Origin: Methylosinus sp. LW4
GTDB taxonomy: Bacteria; Pseudomonadota; Alphaproteobacteria; Rhizobiales; Beijerinckiaceae
Direction of reading: 5' to 3'
Assembly: GCF_000379125.1 (NCBI RefSeq)
Contig: NZ_KB900627.1
Span: forward strand, 532,563-596,562
DNA: 64,000 nucleotides
Shown here one piece after another: positions 26,277-34,723 of this stretch. A program made the position numbers and the translations under genes. How positions within the stretch are numbered: position 1 is the stretch's first letter; the number at the start of each line of letters is the position of its first letter. Under the pieces are notes generated by a model. It did no database searches and had not been told where the DNA came from. It worked only from the letters and a program-made list of their open reading frames with translations.

Positions 26277-29036
26277 CTACGCCTCCTGCTTGCGGAGGAG
26301 AAGCCGCGCGCCGATGAGATACAGCGCCGCGAAGCCGCCGAGCGCGAGATAGTTCGGAGCAAAGCTCGAAAGGCCGAGCCCCTTTGTGAAGCAGCCGAGG
26401 CTCACGATCTGAAACCAGGAGGAAGGAAAGCCGATGCCGACGGCGTAGGCGCCGCCGGTGAGCGTCGAGATCGGATAGAGCAGGCCGGAGAAATTCACCG
26501 AGGGGATGAGGCAGATGATCGCCGTGCCGAATATCGCTGCGACCTGCGAGCGAACGAAGGCCGAAATCAAGAGCCCGAGCGCCGTCACTGCGAGAATGAA
26601 CAGCAACGCGCCGAGCGTGAGCGCGAGAAAGGAGCCGTGCAGCGGCACGCGGAGAATGAAGATGGTGATGAGCGTCAGGCTCAGATAGGAGACCATCGCC
26701 ACGCCGACATAGGGCAATTGCTTGCCGACGAGAAACTCGCCGATCGTGGCGGGCGAGGCGTAGAGATTGACGATGGAACCGATCTCCTTTTCGCGGACGA
26801 CGCCGAGCGCCGTCAGCATCGTCGGGATCAGGATCAGCGCCAGCATGACGACGCCGGGCGTGATCGCATAAATGCTGCGGAACTCCTGATTGTAGATGAA
26901 GCGAGGCTCGACGGAAATCGGCAGCGAGGCCGCGGCTCTCGCGCGATCGAGGCTCGTGACATATTCGAGGACGACGCCCGTCGCATAGGCGCGAATGTTC
27001 GAGGCGGTGAAAGGCGCGGCTCCATCGATGAAGAAGCCGACCTCGGGTTGCCGACCGGCTTCGAGGTCGCGGCCGAATGAGGGCGGAATCTCGATGGCGA
27101 GCTGGGCCTCGTGGCTGCGCAGACGCACCTCCATCTCCGCATGACTGCGCGAAGGCGCCATCTCGACGAAATAGCGCGAGCCCGCGAAGCCGCGCAGAAA
27201 TTCCCGGCTGGCGAAGGTCTGGTCGCTGTCGAAATTCGTGAAGCGAATATTCTCGACATCGAAGGAGATGCTGTAAGCGGAGACCAGGAGAAGAACGATC
27301 GGGCCGAGCAGCGCGAAGGCGAGGCGTGCCGGATCGCGCGCGAGCTCCATCGTCTCGCGGCGCGCAAAGGCGAGAATGCGTCCCGCCCAGCCGGTCGCGC
27401 GATCGTCGAACATATCGGTCGGCTCCGGCTCGGGCGGCGATGCTTCGGCCAACGACGGCGCGGGGCGTGGAGCTACAGCCGATGCGCTCTCTTCCGCCTG
27501 CTCGAGATAGAGGATGAAGGCGTCCTCCAATGTCGCCGCATCCTTCTCGCGCCGCAGCTCGTCCGGCGCGCCGACGGCCAGAACCTCTCCGCGATGCATC
27601 AGCGATATGCGATCGCAGCGCTCCGCCTCGTTCATGAAATGCGTCGAAAGGAAGATCGTCACCTGCTTCTCGCGCGAGAGGCGGATGAGATGACGCCAGA
27701 ACATGTCGCGCGCGCCCGGATCGACGCCGGACGTCGGCTCGTCGAGGATCAGCACCTCGGGCGAATGCAGGCAGGCGGCGGCGAGCTGAAGCCGCTGACG
27801 AATGCCGAGCGGCAGAGACGCGGGCGAATGGTCCGCATGTTCCGCGAGCGCGAAATCGATCAGCGCGGCGTCGACGAGCGACTGCGCGCGATTGCCGCCG
27901 ACGCGATAGAGCCGCGCGTGCAGCGTCAAATTCTGCCGCACCGTCAATTCTTCGTAGAGGGAGAAGGATTGCGACATATAGCCGACGCGCAGCCGCGTCT
28001 GCATGTCGCCGGCGTCGATCGTCCGGCCGAGCAGCTTCGCCGTCCCGCTCGTGGCGTCCAGCAAGCCGGTCAGCATTTTCATCGTCGTCGATTTGCCGCA
28101 GCCATTGGAGCCCAGAAAGCCGAATATCTCGCCGCGTCCGATGCGGAAGCTCACATTGTCGACGGCGACGAAATCATCGAAGCGACGGGTCAGCGCCTCC
28201 GCCTCGATCGCCGGCGCGCCGCCAGGGTCGCGATAGGGCGGAATCTCGACTCCCGACGCCTGCGCGCGTCGGCTCTCCGGCAGCAGCGAGACATAGGCCT
28301 TCTCGAGCGTCGCCGCGCCCGTGCGGGCGAGCACATCCGCCTTGGCGTCCGCGATGAGAATGCGGCCATTATCCATCGCCACGAGATATTCGAAGCGCTC
28401 GGCTTCCTCCATATAGGCGGTGGCGACGATCACCGTCATCTGGTCGCTCTCGCTGCGCAGCTCGTCGACGAGCTCCCAGAACTGACGACGCGACAGCGGA
28501 TCGACGCCGGTCGTCGGCTCGTCCAGGATCAGGAGCTGCGGATCGTGCACGAGCGCGCAGCAGAGCGCGAGCTTCTGCTTCATGCCGCCAGAGAGCTTTC
28601 CTGCGGGGCGATCGGGAAATGGATCGAGGCCCGTCGCTCGCAGCAGCCTGCGAATGCGCGCGTCGCGCCGCCCTGCGCCGAGGCCGAAGAGACGGCCGAA
28701 AAAGTCGATGTTCTCATAGACGGACAGCGTCGGATAGAGATTGCGGCCGAGCCCCTGCGGCATGAAGGCGACATGGGGGAGAAAGGCCTCCCTCTCCCGT
28801 CGCTCGCGCAGATCGGCCCCCAAGACGTGGACCGCTCCCGTCTGAATCTTCTTCACCCCCGCGATGACGCCGAGCAGCGTCGACTTGCCGACGCCGTCCG
28901 GGCCGATCATCGCGATCGTCGCGCGCGCCGGCAAGGACAGTGAGACATTCTCGAGCCCGCGAACATCGCCATAGTCGTGGTAGAGGCCCGAGATTTGGAT
29001 GGCGGCCGGCGCCTTCGTCTCCTCGGTGGCGGTCAT
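26277..29036 (-). CDS. Fused ATPase-ATPase-permease ABC exporter (RbbA-like)
   Basis: A 919-residue fusion. Nucleotide-binding domain 1 has Walker A GPDGVGKST, signature LSGGMKQ and Walker B LLILDEPTTGVDP. Domain 2 has GSNGCGKST, a shifted signature LPLGIRQ and LILDEPTSGVDP. The last 380 residues are an ABC-2 permease with a large extracytoplasmic loop and the GVVREKEIGSIVNLYASP motif. The L-P-L-G signature in the second ATPase is normal for the RbbA/YhiH family. The protein is flanked by a HlyD-type adaptor (4-bp overlap) and a second permease. Homologous operons export drugs or other toxic compounds; the RbbA ribosome link known in E. coli is not implied here. Confidence 0.92.
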   Translation of the reverse strand: MTATEETKAPAAIQISGLYHDYGDVRGLENVSLSLPARATIAMIGPDGVGKSTLLGVIAGVKKIQTGAVHVLGADLRERREREAFLPHVAFMPQGLGRNLYPTLSVYENIDFFGRLFGLGAGRRDARIRRLLRATGLDPFPDRPAGKLSGGMKQKLALCCALVHDPQLLILDEPTTGVDPLSRRQFWELVDELRSESDQMTVIVATAYMEEAERFEYLVAMDNGRILIADAKADVLARTGAATLEKAYVSLLPESRRAQASGVEIPPYRDPGGAPAIEAEALTRRFDDFVAVDNVSFRIGRGEIFGFLGSNGCGKSTTMKMLTGLLDATSGTAKLLGRTIDAGDMQTRLRVGYMSQSFSLYEELTVRQNLTLHARLYRVGGNRAQSLVDAALIDFALAEHADHSPASLPLGIRQRLQLAAACLHSPEVLILDEPTSGVDPGARDMFWRHLIRLSREKQVTIFLSTHFMNEAERCDRISLMHRGEVLAVGAPDELRREKDAATLEDAFILYLEQAEESASAVAPRPAPSLAEASPPEPEPTDMFDDRATGWAGRILAFARRETMELARDPARLAFALLGPIVLLLVSAYSISFDVENIRFTNFDSDQTFASREFLRGFAGSRYFVEMAPSRSHAEMEVRLRSHEAQLAIEIPPSFGRDLEAGRQPEVGFFIDGAAPFTASNIRAYATGVVLEYVTSLDRARAAASLPISVEPRFIYNQEFRSIYAITPGVVMLALILIPTMLTALGVVREKEIGSIVNLYASPATIGEFLVGKQLPYVGVAMVSYLSLTLITIFILRVPLHGSFLALTLGALLFILAVTALGLLISAFVRSQVAAIFGTAIICLIPSVNFSGLLYPISTLTGGAYAVGIGFPSSWFQIVSLGCFTKGLGLSSFAPNYLALGGFAALYLIGARLLLRKQEA

Positions 29037-30016
29037 TTGGCGTATCCGAGAGCGAGCGAGGACGGCCAGCGGCCCGTCGGGTCGACGCGCACATAGCCAT
29101 TGCCGGTCATGCCGGCCTTCAGCCTGCCGTCGAGACGGCGGGCGGCCTCGACCGGAATTCTCAGCTTCACGCGATAGACGAGCTTCTCGCGCTCGCTGGC
29201 GGTCTCCACATATTTCGGCGTGAATTGCGCTTCGGCCGCGACAAAGGAGATGGTCGCCGGCAAAGGCGGCCCGTCGAACGCGTCCAGGGCGACGCGCGCC
29301 TCGTCGCCGATCGTCAGCCGTCCCGCCACGGCCATTGGGAAGAAGACGGTCATATAGACGTCGTCCGTCTCCAGCAGCGAGGCGATCCGCCCGCCGGAGG
29401 GAAGCACAGCATCCTTCTCCACGATTCGATATTCGATGCGCCCGTTCACCGGGGCGCGTATCGTCGTCTCGTCGAGGATCGCCTTCAACCGGGCGATTTG
29501 CGCCTCGACCTCCGAGAGCGCGTTGCGCGCCTCCTTCACGGCGGCCTCGGCGGCGGCGGCGCCGGCTGTCTCCGCATCCTTGGCGATACGCCGCCGATCG
29601 AGCTCGACCTGCGAGACGAGCGCCTTGCCCCGCATCGTCGCGGTCTCGGTCATCTCGAGGCCGGCGAGCCGCAGATTGTTGCGGCGGACGTCGAGCTCCG
29701 CCTCGGCGCGTCCTATGGCGCTGATGGCGCGCTGACGCTGCGCTTCGGCTCCGGCGATCTGCGCTTTGATCTCGGCCGCGTCCTGGCGAGCGAGCACGGC
29801 TCCAGGGCGCACGACATCGCCCTCGCGGATCGGCAAATCGATGATGCGCCCTGCATATTTGACGGCGATGTCGATGCGCGTCATTTCCAGCCGCCCATTC
29901 GCGCGCGAGACATAGGCCGGCAGAGCGGGCCTATGGCTGCGCCACCACCAATAGCCCGCAGCGGCCGCGCCGATGACCAGCAGAGCGAGGAGGGTTCGGG
30001 CGATCCCACGGTTCAT
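29033..30016 (-). CDS. HlyD-family periplasmic adaptor of the ABC exporter
   Basis: A 327-residue membrane-fusion protein (YhiI/EmrA-like). It has one N-terminal anchor helix (TLLALLVIGAAAAGYWWWR), lipoyl halves around MTRIDIAVKYAGRIIDLPIREGD and IRAPVNGRIEYRIVEKDAVL, a long alpha-helical hairpin between them (AEIKAQIAGAEAQRQRAISA onward) and a beta-barrel end. It is the first gene of the exporter operon and overlaps the fused ATPase gene by 4 bp. I chose the ATG at 30016, directly before the anchor helix, over an in-frame start at 30088. Confidence 0.9.
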   Translation of the reverse strand: MNRGIARTLLALLVIGAAAAGYWWWRSHRPALPAYVSRANGRLEMTRIDIAVKYAGRIIDLPIREGDVVRPGAVLARQDAAEIKAQIAGAEAQRQRAISAIGRAEAELDVRRNNLRLAGLEMTETATMRGKALVSQVELDRRRIAKDAETAGAAAAEAAVKEARNALSEVEAQIARLKAILDETTIRAPVNGRIEYRIVEKDAVLPSGGRIASLLETDDVYMTVFFPMAVAGRLTIGDEARVALDAFDGPPLPATISFVAAEAQFTPKYVETASEREKLVYRVKLRIPVEAARRLDGRLKAGMTGNGYVRVDPTGRWPSSLALGYAK

Positions 30017-30294
30017 CGAGAGCGCCTCAACCCTTCCTCCGGCGGCCGGCGGGGGCAATGGCCGAACGCAACATTCGACGAACCCCACGGCCCGACTCTG
30101 CGATACGCATCGGCTTGCTCACGTCTACACAATGGGTTCGAGCATAGCGAAAGCTCAGAGGGAAGCCGTCTGATGGGCGGTGGCCGAAATTCCTGTGGAA
30201 GTCGGAAAGCATCGGCGAGCGGCGAGAGGATGCGGCCTCACATGGCGACGACCTCACATGTCGGATGGCGATCTCTCGACGAAAAGTATGAGAC

Positions 30295-30942
30295 TCACGC
30301 GCCTTTGGTCGGCGCCGCCCGATAGGCGCTCAAGAATACGAACACTCCCGCCTCCATCACTCTCTCCGCCTCCGCCTCATTCGGCAGGTCGAGGCCCAGA
30401 GCGACGCGCATCGGCAGATCTGACAATATGAGATTGAGGAACTGATTTGCCGCGAGATGAGCGTCGCCAAAGGTCAACCAGCCTTGCGCTTTGGCGTCTT
30501 CGAGAAAAGCGGCGACAAATTCATTCGCCTTGTTTTGGCCCGTGCGAAAATAGAGTTGGCAGAGTCCAGGAAAGCGGAGCCGCTCGCTGGACACGGTCTG
30601 GAAGAATTTGGTTTCGTCTTGTGAGAGAAAATGGAGAATGAATTCCTTTCCCAGACCTCGAAGAGCCGAGTCGATGCAGCTTCCGATCATCGGCGCAGGC
30701 TTGAACATGCGCTTCTCATCGCATTCCGACTCGATCAAATGGCTGAAGAGCGCTTCCTTGCTTTGGAAATAGGCGTAGAGCGTCGTTTTCGACACGCCCG
30801 CAGCGCGCGCGATCGACTCCATGCTGGTTTCCCCGAATCCGCGCTTCAGAAACTCGTTTCGGGCCGCAGAGACGATCTGGGTCTCTTTCCGACCCGCCGA
30901 AGATTCCAGCGCTTCCGCCGGCGCAAGGGGTGAGGGTCTCAT
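30295..30942 (-). CDS. TetR/AcrR-family transcriptional regulator
   Basis: A 215-residue regulator with a typical TetR DNA-binding domain: QIVSAARNEFLKRGF, ETSMESIARAAGVSKTTLYA, YFQSKEALFSHLIESE. The rest is the helical ligand-binding and dimerisation domain, including a segment like the TetR_C AefR-type domain (TGQNKANEFVAAFLEDAKAQ). It lies about 280 bp upstream of the ABC exporter operon on the same strand and is the obvious candidate repressor of it. Confidence 0.9.
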   Translation of the reverse strand: MRPSPLAPAEALESSAGRKETQIVSAARNEFLKRGFGETSMESIARAAGVSKTTLYAYFQSKEALFSHLIESECDEKRMFKPAPMIGSCIDSALRGLGKEFILHFLSQDETKFFQTVSSERLRFPGLCQLYFRTGQNKANEFVAAFLEDAKAQGWLTFGDAHLAANQFLNLILSDLPMRVALGLDLPNEAEAERVMEAGVFVFLSAYRAAPTKGA

Positions 30943-31142
30943 AGCGATCGATCCAAAGCCCCTTTGCCCCGTGGACTAGACTGAACGGTTTAGTTTACCA
31001 CTGCAGCCGCTGTCGTAAAGCCTCGAACGAGGCGAGAGCGCGCGACCGAAGGGTCTCCACACCTCAAATTCGACGCTCAAACTGCGTCGACACGGGTTTC
31101 GGCCGCCTCGGGGCGCCCCGCCCGACGCCTTCGTGACCACGA

Positions 31143-31175
31143 ATGATGGCAGGTCTCCTGGCTCGCGGGTCAGAC
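31143..31175 (-). promoter_or_regulatory. Cobalamin-riboswitch-like 3' box, probably a remnant
   Basis: The minus strand reads CGAGCCAGGAGACCTGCC, the highly conserved 3' segment of cobalamin riboswitches. The other conserved pieces (the GGGAA/GGTG, CGCAACTGT and GCCACTG blocks) are not recognisable upstream, where a palindromic repeat occupies the expected position. The next gene on this strand is the TetR regulator about 200 bp away, an unusual target. I regard it as a riboswitch broken by the repeat, unless a covariance model finds a complete aptamer. Confidence 0.45.
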
Positions 31176-31205
31176 GACTTCCGATCGATCCATTCGGATG
31201 AAACA

Positions 31206-31320
31206 TCCGTCCCTCGCCCCGAGGAGCCCGCGAAGCGGGCGTCTCGAAGGGTCTCGCCGCTGTGTGTCGCTGGAACGTCCTTCGAGGCTTTTTGCGCGCC
31301 GCAAAAAGCGCCTCACGACG
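31206..31320. repeat. Palindromic intergenic repeat
   Basis: A compound palindromic element. GCCCGCGAAGCGGGC lies within a GAGGAGCC...CTCGAAGGG context typical of short dispersed repeats in Rhizobiales, followed by a second strong hairpin (GCTTTTTGCGCGCCGCAAAAAGC region). It separates the riboswitch-like box from any upstream half. Confidence 0.45.
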
Positions 31321-31392
31321 AGGGGATTGTATTTGCCGCACCGAAGCAATCAGCCGGAAGCCGTATCACTGCCTTGGACCACCTTCCCAGGG

Positions 31393-31530
31393 AACGATTC
31401 GAGAACGACGCCGCTCTTCGTCAGCGAACTTCGAAATCTCACGAAGACCGACATCCAGTCGGCGGAAAAGACGCTCCCGATGGAATTGCGCACGCGCTAT
31501 TTCAATCCGAAATGGCGACAGGAAAATCAA
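31393..31530 (+). pseudogene. Possible CobN-like C-terminal fragment
   Basis: The frame from 31393 reads PLFVSELRNLTKT, then ELRTRYFNPKWRQENQAHSY. This resembles the R-x-R-x-x-N-P-K-W-I-x-x-M-K-x-H-G-Y segment near the end of the large cobaltochelatase subunit CobN and related magnesium-chelatase-type proteins. Similarity is short and no other CobN motifs are present, so it is at best a relic. Its position beside a cobalamin-riboswitch-like box supports an old cobalamin locus. Confidence 0.35.
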
Positions 31531-31842
31531 GCTCACAGCTATGACGCGCGCGGACGCCGCCTCTCCAGGATTCCAATTTGCACCGAGAGTAAAGCAGAGC
31601 CCAATAAGATTTATCCCGACAGTGGATTTAAGGGCAACGTGACTTCTGCTGTGTCGCTGGAAAGCAGAGCATGCGTCCACTCCGAAAGCGGCCGACGACA
31701 TCGCCGCTTAAAAATTCCAGCCGCGCCGGAAATCTCTGTGGCCTTCGTCGGAAGAATACGCAGGACGTGAGGAAGAAGCAGTTCATTCTCCCTCCATCGT
31801 TTCGTCTAGCTCATTTCGAGCCATTCGCGGAGCGGTTCGCCC
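31531..31842. other. No recognisable gene
   Basis: The open frame that crosses this stretch on the plus strand changes to arginine- and serine-rich composition after 31540 and matches nothing I know. It ends convergent with the histidine kinase gene (stop at 31843). No terminator hairpin with a T-run is seen. Confidence 0.4.
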
Positions 31843-33231
31843 TCATGCTTTTCGGAAGAGCTGGATCTCGAAAGCGCAGCCCATGTCGCTGTCTTTGATT
31901 TCGACGTGGAAGCCATGCAGCCGAATAATTGCAGCGACCAGAGTCAAGCCGAGGCCGCTGCCTGTGACGTGTCTCGCTTCCCGAGATCGGTAGAATCTCT
32001 CGAAGACTTGATTGCGTTGATCTGCGGGTATGCCAGGGCCGGAGTCGTGAATTTCGACGATCGGACCCTGAGAGCTTTTCAACACGCGGATCTCGACCGT
32101 TCCGTGCTCAGGCGTGAATTTGATAGCGTTGTCGAGCAAATTCGCGAAGGCCTCCAGCAGCAGGTCGCGATCGCCGCGCGCAAATTCCGCCGTCTCACTC
32201 CGAACGACCAGCTCCATGGCCTTGCATTCTGCCGCAGGCTGGTAGAGATCGACCAGTTCTCGCAACATTTCTGAAACGTCGAATTCAGTGAAGTGAGCGT
32301 CGGTCGATCCAGCGTCGAAATGAGCGACACGAAGCAATGCCGTCGTTGCATTCAAGCTCTGATCTAGACCGCTCATCGCGAGCTCGATCCGGTCTTGCGC
32401 TTCGGGGGGGAGAACGAAATCGGATTGCACTTGCTCGAGATGAGCTCTGACGCGACTGAGCGGCGTTCTCAAGTCATGGGCTATATTATTGCCGACGTGT
32501 TCCAGCTCGTGCATCGCCGCCTCGAGCTGAGCGAGCATCTCGTTCACAGAATGCGCCAAGCTGTCCAACTCGTCGTTCGAACCGCTGATCGTCAAGCGCT
32601 CGTGCAGCACGCCCCTTTTGATGTTGTCCAATTGCTGCTGGGCCGATCTGAGGCGCCGGCTCATCTTGCGGCTGCCGAAGGCGCCGATCATCAGAGCGCC
32701 GAGCGACAATGGAAACACGCCCTCCATAAAAATTCGCTTCATAGCCTCTTCGAGAACAGCGACCTCGGGCGTTTCTCGGCCGATCACGAAAATCCGCTGA
32801 TCTGGAAGCCGCGCTCCGACGAAGAGCGTCTGCGTCGCAAAGCCGCGTTTGGATCGGACATTGGGATCGAATATGAGATGCGCCTTCCCATCCAGAGGCA
32901 GGCTCGTCGGAATCTGGCGCAGATTCCCTTGCAAATAGGATCCGTCGCGTTCGAACAGGCCGGATACAGACAATCGATATGCTTGATTATAGGCCTTGCT
33001 CTCCAGGTTCAGATTCTGCTGCCCTTCGAGATAGGCCGAAATTCCCAAAGCCTGAAGTTCTAGATGGGAGCTGAAGCGTCCGACTTCCCAGGTCGAGAAG
33101 TTCCAATACAGGAACCCGAGCAGCACCAGCGCGCCCGTGACATAAGCCGTCACGCTCACGATCGCTCGACGAAGCGACGGCCAGGATATTTTAGCCGTGG
33201 TGGTCAAAGATATGTCCCTGACCTCTGACAT
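31843..33231 (-). CDS. Sensor histidine kinase (EnvZ/QseC type)
   Basis: A 462-residue membrane kinase. It has two transmembrane helices (about 24-46 and 170-190) around a roughly 120-residue periplasmic domain, a HAMP-like linker and the H-box NNIAHDLRTPLSRVRAHL with the phospho-accepting histidine. The N-box is NLLDNAIKFTP, with G-boxes DSGPGIP and GSGLGLTLV. It overlaps the response-regulator gene upstream by 41 bp, so the pair is co-translated. The pair lies downstream of an RND efflux operon on the same strand and may regulate it. Confidence 0.92.
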   Translation of the reverse strand: MSEVRDISLTTTAKISWPSLRRAIVSVTAYVTGALVLLGFLYWNFSTWEVGRFSSHLELQALGISAYLEGQQNLNLESKAYNQAYRLSVSGLFERDGSYLQGNLRQIPTSLPLDGKAHLIFDPNVRSKRGFATQTLFVGARLPDQRIFVIGRETPEVAVLEEAMKRIFMEGVFPLSLGALMIGAFGSRKMSRRLRSAQQQLDNIKRGVLHERLTISGSNDELDSLAHSVNEMLAQLEAAMHELEHVGNNIAHDLRTPLSRVRAHLEQVQSDFVLPPEAQDRIELAMSGLDQSLNATTALLRVAHFDAGSTDAHFTEFDVSEMLRELVDLYQPAAECKAMELVVRSETAEFARGDRDLLLEAFANLLDNAIKFTPEHGTVEIRVLKSSQGPIVEIHDSGPGIPADQRNQVFERFYRSREARHVTGSGLGLTLVAAIIRLHGFHVEIKDSDMGCAFEIQLFRKA

Positions 33232-33958
33232 TGACGAAAAATCGGCAGCTGCGTCCCCCTTCGATTTTGTGCCTCAGCTTGCTGATGTGTTGGTCGACGA
33301 CATTCGTCTGCGGTAAAAAGTGGAATTTCCATACATCTCGGAGCAACATTTGCCGCGTCACCAGGCGGCCGGCGTTCGACATGAAATATTCGAGCAGCTG
33401 GAACTCGCGCGCCGACAGCTCGATCTTTTCCTCGCCCAGATAAGCGGTGCGTCGCAACAAATCGAGCGTCAATGGGCCAACTTGCAGCTTGGTGGCGCAG
33501 CTCTGCAACGGTCTTCGCAGAAGCGCATCGACCCTCGCTCCAAGCTCCTCCAGACTGAATGGCTTGATCAAATAATCGTCCGCGCCGGCCTCGAGGCCGA
33601 GAACGCGCTCATCCACCGCGTCCAGCCCGCTGATAATCAGAACCGGAACATTGAAATTTTGTCGGCGCAGCTCCTGAACGATGCTAATTCCGAAGACTTC
33701 CGGCAAAATGCGATCGATGACGAGGATGTCGAAGCCTCCTTCGCCGACCTTGCAGAGCCCCTCGCTGCCGTTGCAGATATGAAGGACCTCATACTGTCGT
33801 TTCCCCAGAGCGTCGATGATCGCGCCCGCGAGCTGCTCGTCGTCTTCGACAAGCAGCACTTTGGCGCGCGGCGAAAAGCCTAGGTCCGAAACTTTATCGA
33901 CGCTCAACGCTTTTCGTCCCTTTCCACGACCATCGGCGCTCGCGGAGCGTCCATCCAT
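33191..33958 (-). CDS. OmpR-family response regulator
   Basis: The receiver domain starts at KVLLVEDDEQLAGAI with the acidic pair. The phospho-acceptor aspartate lies in ILVIDRILPE, and the lysine in DDYLIKPFSLEEL. The C-terminal winged helix (LSAREFQLLEYFMSNAGRLV, RDVWKFHFLPQTNVVDQHIS) is intact. The start is uncertain: the ATG at 33958 gives 255 residues; a TTG at 33907 with GGGA upstream gives a more usual 238; an ATG at 34036 is also in frame but adds a basic, unlikely leader. It partners the kinase gene that overlaps its 3' end. Confidence 0.88.
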   Translation of the reverse strand: MDGRSASADGRGKGRKALSVDKVSDLGFSPRAKVLLVEDDEQLAGAIIDALGKRQYEVLHICNGSEGLCKVGEGGFDILVIDRILPEVFGISIVQELRRQNFNVPVLIISGLDAVDERVLGLEAGADDYLIKPFSLEELGARVDALLRRPLQSCATKLQVGPLTLDLLRRTAYLGEEKIELSAREFQLLEYFMSNAGRLVTRQMLLRDVWKFHFLPQTNVVDQHISKLRHKIEGGRSCRFFVNVRGQGHIFDHHG

Positions 33959-34327
33959 CGCGAATGGACGCCGCAACGGCGCTCTCCTCGACGCTGTCGG
34001 ACGAGGAAGACCCGGCATTGCAGCTTCGACGTCCATCTTTCAGCGCTAAAGATTATGATTTGTACCACCTGGAATGGCCGCGCACAAACCAAACAACGAA
34101 TTGCAACCATGTCACTTCGTCGCGCGTTACGCGACGAATGGCGCCGTTGAAGCCAGGATATATATTCGATATGTCTGTGAACGATATTTTCAAAGATAAT
34201 TGTCGGGCTCGTTTCTTCATGAAAGCTCATGTCATATGTAGATCGATGCATCGGCAGGTGGAGTTGCGCGTTCATTTTACGTATGAATCCCGAAGGTCCG
34301 TCGTACGGCTCGCTGCGAGCTCGTAGA
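33959..34327. other. Intergenic region between RND operon and two-component genes
   Basis: No convincing gene on either strand. The AT-richer part around 34130-34290 is where the promoter of the minus-strand regulator/kinase pair is most likely to lie. No T-tailed hairpin was found after the cysteine-rich gene, so readthrough from the RND operon is possible. Confidence 0.35.
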
Positions 34328-34723
34328 TCACCGAGCGGCTCCATCGAAACAGCCGTCAGCTTCGTGAGTTGCACGCCAGAACGCCCTGTTGCCGGGCTGG
34401 CCGTCCGGCGACGGCGCTAGGCGAATGCAGCGACCCGCGTGAGCCCACCAGTCGTGCGGCTGGTCTTTGCGGTCGACTGGGCTCATGCCGTGCTCGGGCT
34501 GCCGCCAGTAGACGCAGGCTCCACAGTATAAGGTTACGATCGACCCGTCGGCGTTCCATTCGCCACATGCATCGTTGTCGTGGGTGCGCGGCCAATGCGC
34601 AATCTCGTCGCTGCTGGCGCTCGCGCTCGGAGCCCGTCGGTGGCACGCTCCTCCGTCGCTGTCCGTGCGCCTCCAAAAGGTACAGCTGTTGCAGCGCTGC
34701 TGCGATCGTGACCGATCCGTCAC
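34328..34723 (-). CDS. Small cysteine-rich protein with a duplicated four-Cys module
   Basis: A 131-residue soluble protein, no signal peptide. It contains two copies of the same pattern. The first is CNSCTFWRR...GGACHRRAP...HWPRTHDNDACGEW. The second is CGACVYWRQ...GRCIRLAP...ATHEADGC. Each repeat supplies four cysteines (C-x2-C, then G-x-C-x3-A-P, then D-x-C), as expected for a structural zinc or iron-sulfur site. The start is a GTG overlapping the TGA of the NodT gene (GTGA), so it is translationally coupled to the RND efflux operon. I do not know its function; a cytoplasmic metal-binding or redox-sensing accessory is an inference. Confidence 0.6.
   Translation of the reverse strand: MTDRSRSQQRCNSCTFWRRTDSDGGACHRRAPSASASSDEIAHWPRTHDNDACGEWNADGSIVTLYCGACVYWRQPEHGMSPVDRKDQPHDWWAHAGRCIRLAPSPDGQPGNRAFWRATHEADGCFDGAAR

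Noticed and set aside
31148..31520. Intact cobalamin riboswitch controlling the TetR gene
   Set aside because: Only the 3' box is recognisable; the core blocks could not be found by eye and a repeat occupies their place, so only a remnant is claimed.
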